Shown here: in pieces, positions 62,677 through 64,000 of the stretch
Layout: each line of letters begins with the position of its first letter
How positions within the stretch are numbered: position 1 is the stretch's first letter
Source of the DNA: Atopomonas hussainii
Lineage (GTDB): Bacteria; Pseudomonadota; Gammaproteobacteria; Pseudomonadales; Pseudomonadaceae
Length of the DNA stretch: 64,000 bases
Reading direction: 5' to 3'
Assembly: GCF_900109735.1 (NCBI RefSeq)
Contig: NZ_FOAS01000005.1
Location: forward strand, 171,913 to 235,912
Notes under the pieces: model-generated
The model's input: the letters and a program-made list of their open reading frames with translations, nothing else
What the model was told of the DNA's origin: nothing
Databases searched by the model: none
Made by a program: the position numbers and the translations under genes

Positions 62677-62972
62677 TTATGCGGAATGGGGTCTGTGCCC
62701 ATTTTCTTTAACCTTCGGCGGCGCAAGCTCATTTTCGGTGCCCCAGCTTCGTAGCCATGCCCCCACAGCAACACCTGAAACCTCGCGGCCCTGAGCGACT
62801 GACTCCATCGCTTGCAGTGTTTCTTGCCAGCGGGCCTGCTCTAACTCCTGACGCTCACAGTATTCGCTAAGGGCTTGATTGATCAGTCAGCTTTTACTTT
62901 TGTGCAGCTTCTCCGCCTAAGCTACAAGCTTTTTTCGAGATCAGGCTGAAGCCGAATGGTAGTGATGCTCAT
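62677..62972 (-). pseudogene. Decayed CopG/ribbon-helix-helix antitoxin gene
   Basis: On the minus strand the frame starts MSITTIRLQPDLEKSL, then meets TAG, and after a frameshift reads AEKLHKSKS, a TGA (where W is expected), then LINQALSEYCERQELEQARWQETLQAMESVAQGREVSGVAVGAWL to a TAA at 62677. The pattern is that of a CopG/ParD-type antitoxin, with two lesions. No toxin gene is recognisable upstream or downstream. It is a remnant and not an expressed antitoxin. Confidence 0.75.
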
Positions 62973-63215
62973 GGGCATGCCCTTCGCTCACTTGAGTGCA
63001 TTGTTTTACAGGTTATTCAAGCGGACAAGGAAGCCCAGCGCGACGCATGGAGGGGGAGGGGTTTGTAGGGTGCTCAGTGTTGCAAAAAACCAGTAATTAT
63101 GGGGCTTCTGGCCGGCCGGGCGCTCGTTTTCGCCCTTTGCAGCACTGTGATTCCGACACTGTTCCGGCACCTGCTCCGCGTAATTGGAGCTTAGTGGAAC
63201 TGTGTTTGTATAGTT
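62973..63215. other. Gap with no supportable gene
   Basis: A plus-strand frame of 78 codons exists at 62996 but has no ribosome site, no known motif and atypical composition, so I do not call it. Nothing else is seen apart from GGCCGGCC at about 63111-63118. Confidence 0.5.
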
Positions 63216-63665
63216 TTACTCTGGCGCATTAATCCACGACTCTAATGCATTTTCTATGAATTCCGGGATTTCAACTATTTTCTTAAGTGACAAAATCTCA
63301 CGGGATGCCTCCTTGTTTTTTTTGATAGTACCTTCTTTGTAGCCACCAAAAAAATAACCACCTACTTCAATAGGAGCTGGAATGTGAACAAGTATTTGTG
63401 AGGTGGGTCCTGTTTTGTGCTCATTAAATAGGACAGTGACCTCTAGGAGGAATAGTGACAAGCCAAGTGGGTCTCCCCAGTAATCGGTTGAAAGCGTAAA
63501 TTCTATTCGATCTGTTTCTTGGGCTTTTATTTCGTGATGGATTTTTAATTTGCATAATGAATTTGGTTTCTTTGATATTTTTAGATCGTATCTCGCAGAA
63601 ATTTCCTTTAAGCTTGGGTGTTTGTCTGTATGAATATCCCAGTGCTGAATCGTTCTTACTTCTAT
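63216..63665 (-). pseudogene. Low-GC protein fragment truncated by an IS5-family element
   Basis: The minus-strand frame is open from the IS boundary to the stop at 63216, about 149 codons: VSIEVRTIQHWDIHTDKHPS ... LSTDYWGDPLGLSLFLLEVTVLFNEHKTGPT ... PIEVGGYFFGGYKEGTIKKNKEASREILSLKKIVEIPEFIENALESW. No credible start codon exists in the upstream half (the only internal TTG is at 63461), and the frame meets a stop just inside the IS. The 5' end was therefore probably cut off by the insertion. Local GC is low (25% in a 60-bp count at 63541). Function unknown. Confidence 0.6.
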
Positions 63666-64000
63666 GGAAACGCTGATTTATTAAGCCTCACACCAGCACC
63701 AGTGCCGATTCGCAGCGCAAAATCAGAAAACCAGCTCGATTCCCCGCATGACTAGCGCCTTTTGGCGTTAGCGCAGCCTCCGTAGAGGCCATTTCCCGTC
63801 AGCAAGACGGATTTATCCCGTGAGCACGCATCAAATGTCGCTTGGATAGCAGCAAATTCGCGAAGCCAAACAGGCTGAACAGCTGCGCCGTGTTTTTCGT
63901 CAGACCGCGATAGCGCGTTTTGCGGTAATGAAACAGATTTTTAACCACGTGAAAGGGATGCTCGACTTTGGCGCGCACTTTGGCTTTCAGGCGTTCTATT
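63666..64000 (-). mobile_element. IS5-family insertion sequence, one end
   Basis: The element begins at GGAAACGCTGATTTATTAA, an end shared with family A MITEs (GGAAGCGCTGATTAAAT). Transposase coding sequence runs on the minus strand and leaves the window at the right edge. About 130 bp of non-coding sequence separate the terminal repeat from the transposase stop. The other end is outside the window. Confidence 0.8.
63799..64000 (-). CDS. IS5-family transposase, C-terminal part
   Basis: The last ~66 residues are in view: IERLKAKVRAKVEHPFHVVK, NLFHYRKTRYRGLTKNTAQL, FSLFGFANLLLSKRHLMRAH, GINPSC. This is the C-terminal Y-(2)-R-(3)-E region of IS5-type DDE transposases, with the E in AKVEHPF. The frame is open to the window edge, so it may be intact; the DDE Asp residues lie outside. 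Confidence 0.88.
   Translation of the reverse strand, partial: IERLKAKVRAKVEHPFHVVKNLFHYRKTRYRGLTKNTAQLFSLFGFANLLLSKRHLMRAHGINPSC

Noticed and set aside
62996..63120. Integron attC site (GTTATTCAAGCGGAC region)
   Set aside because: The core GTTRRRY is not matched and no paired simple site or integrase is present.
62996..63232. 78-codon plus-strand frame at the accessory end
   Set aside because: No ribosome site and no family features.

Overview
The window reads as chromosomal DNA of a Pseudomonas-like gammaproteobacterium with moderate GC (hand-counted samples near 58%). The evidence is the gene order ffs-dnaX-ybaB-recR-acyl-CoA dehydrogenase, the order gacA-uvrC-pgsA-tRNA-Gly-tRNA-Cys with a TTG-started gacA, and many Pseudomonas-type neighbours (DUF3080 lipoprotein, EpmC-PdxB, the exonuclease/DUF294-CBS pair, the DUF4212/SSS symporter pair). 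Species cannot be set from this window.

Layout. 1-1.8 kb: minus-strand arsenic operon arsR-arsI-arsC-ACR3 (ACR3 cut by the window edge), with a 141-bp MITE-like element between arsR and arsI. 1.9-7.1 kb: chemoreceptor, 4.5S RNA gene, dnaX-ybaB-recR. 7.1-14.8 kb: small cysteine protein, rhodanese divergent from an AraC/GlxA-type regulator, acyl-CoA dehydrogenase, a secreted (P)CAAN-repeat peptide followed by a His-rich DUF6969-like protein, a DAGK-like/DUF389 fusion, and a low-GC orphan gene. 14.8-26.3 kb: diguanylate cyclase, alcohol dehydrogenase, a terminator split by a second MITE type, solute-binding protein, DUF3080 lipoprotein, MATE pump, EpmC-PdxB, NAD-kinase-like protein, TetR with a divergent dienoyl-CoA isomerase. 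26.3-32.4 kb: a tightly overlapping operon of an ABC-type six-helix membrane protein without ATPase, RND adaptor, RND pump and AraC-GyrI regulator, with a sharp GC change inside it. 32.5-44 kb: exonuclease III, GNAT, DUF4212/SSS symporter, a 929-residue hybrid histidine kinase, a sulfane-sulfur operon (CsoR-type repressor, rhodanese, TauE/SafE, persulfide dioxygenase) with a clear operator, and a CPA2 antiporter. 44-55.4 kb: TrhP, DUF5610 protein, glutaredoxin-like protein, QueD, alpha/beta hydrolase, patatin, two tandem paralogous secreted lipase-like proteins, and the exonuclease/CBS-DUF294 pair. 55.6-61.2 kb: prpE, gacA-uvrC-pgsA and two tRNAs. 61.2-64 kb: accessory end with an unrecognised 327-residue protein, an ABM-fold protein, a decayed CopG-type antitoxin, a gene truncated by an IS5-family element, and the 3' part of that element.

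How things fit together. Three copies of one short repeat (family A) and two of another (family B) sit directly at gene 3' ends. Family A shares terminal sequence with the IS5-family element at the right edge, and its target duplication TTAG contains the arsR stop codon, which suggests why copies collect at stop codons. The best candidates for something undescribed are the CAAN-repeat secreted peptide with its His-rich neighbour, the ATPase-less ABC domain in the RND operon, and the atypical cysteine layout of the CsoR-family sulfur regulator. All family assignments are by eye from the sequence; no search was run.
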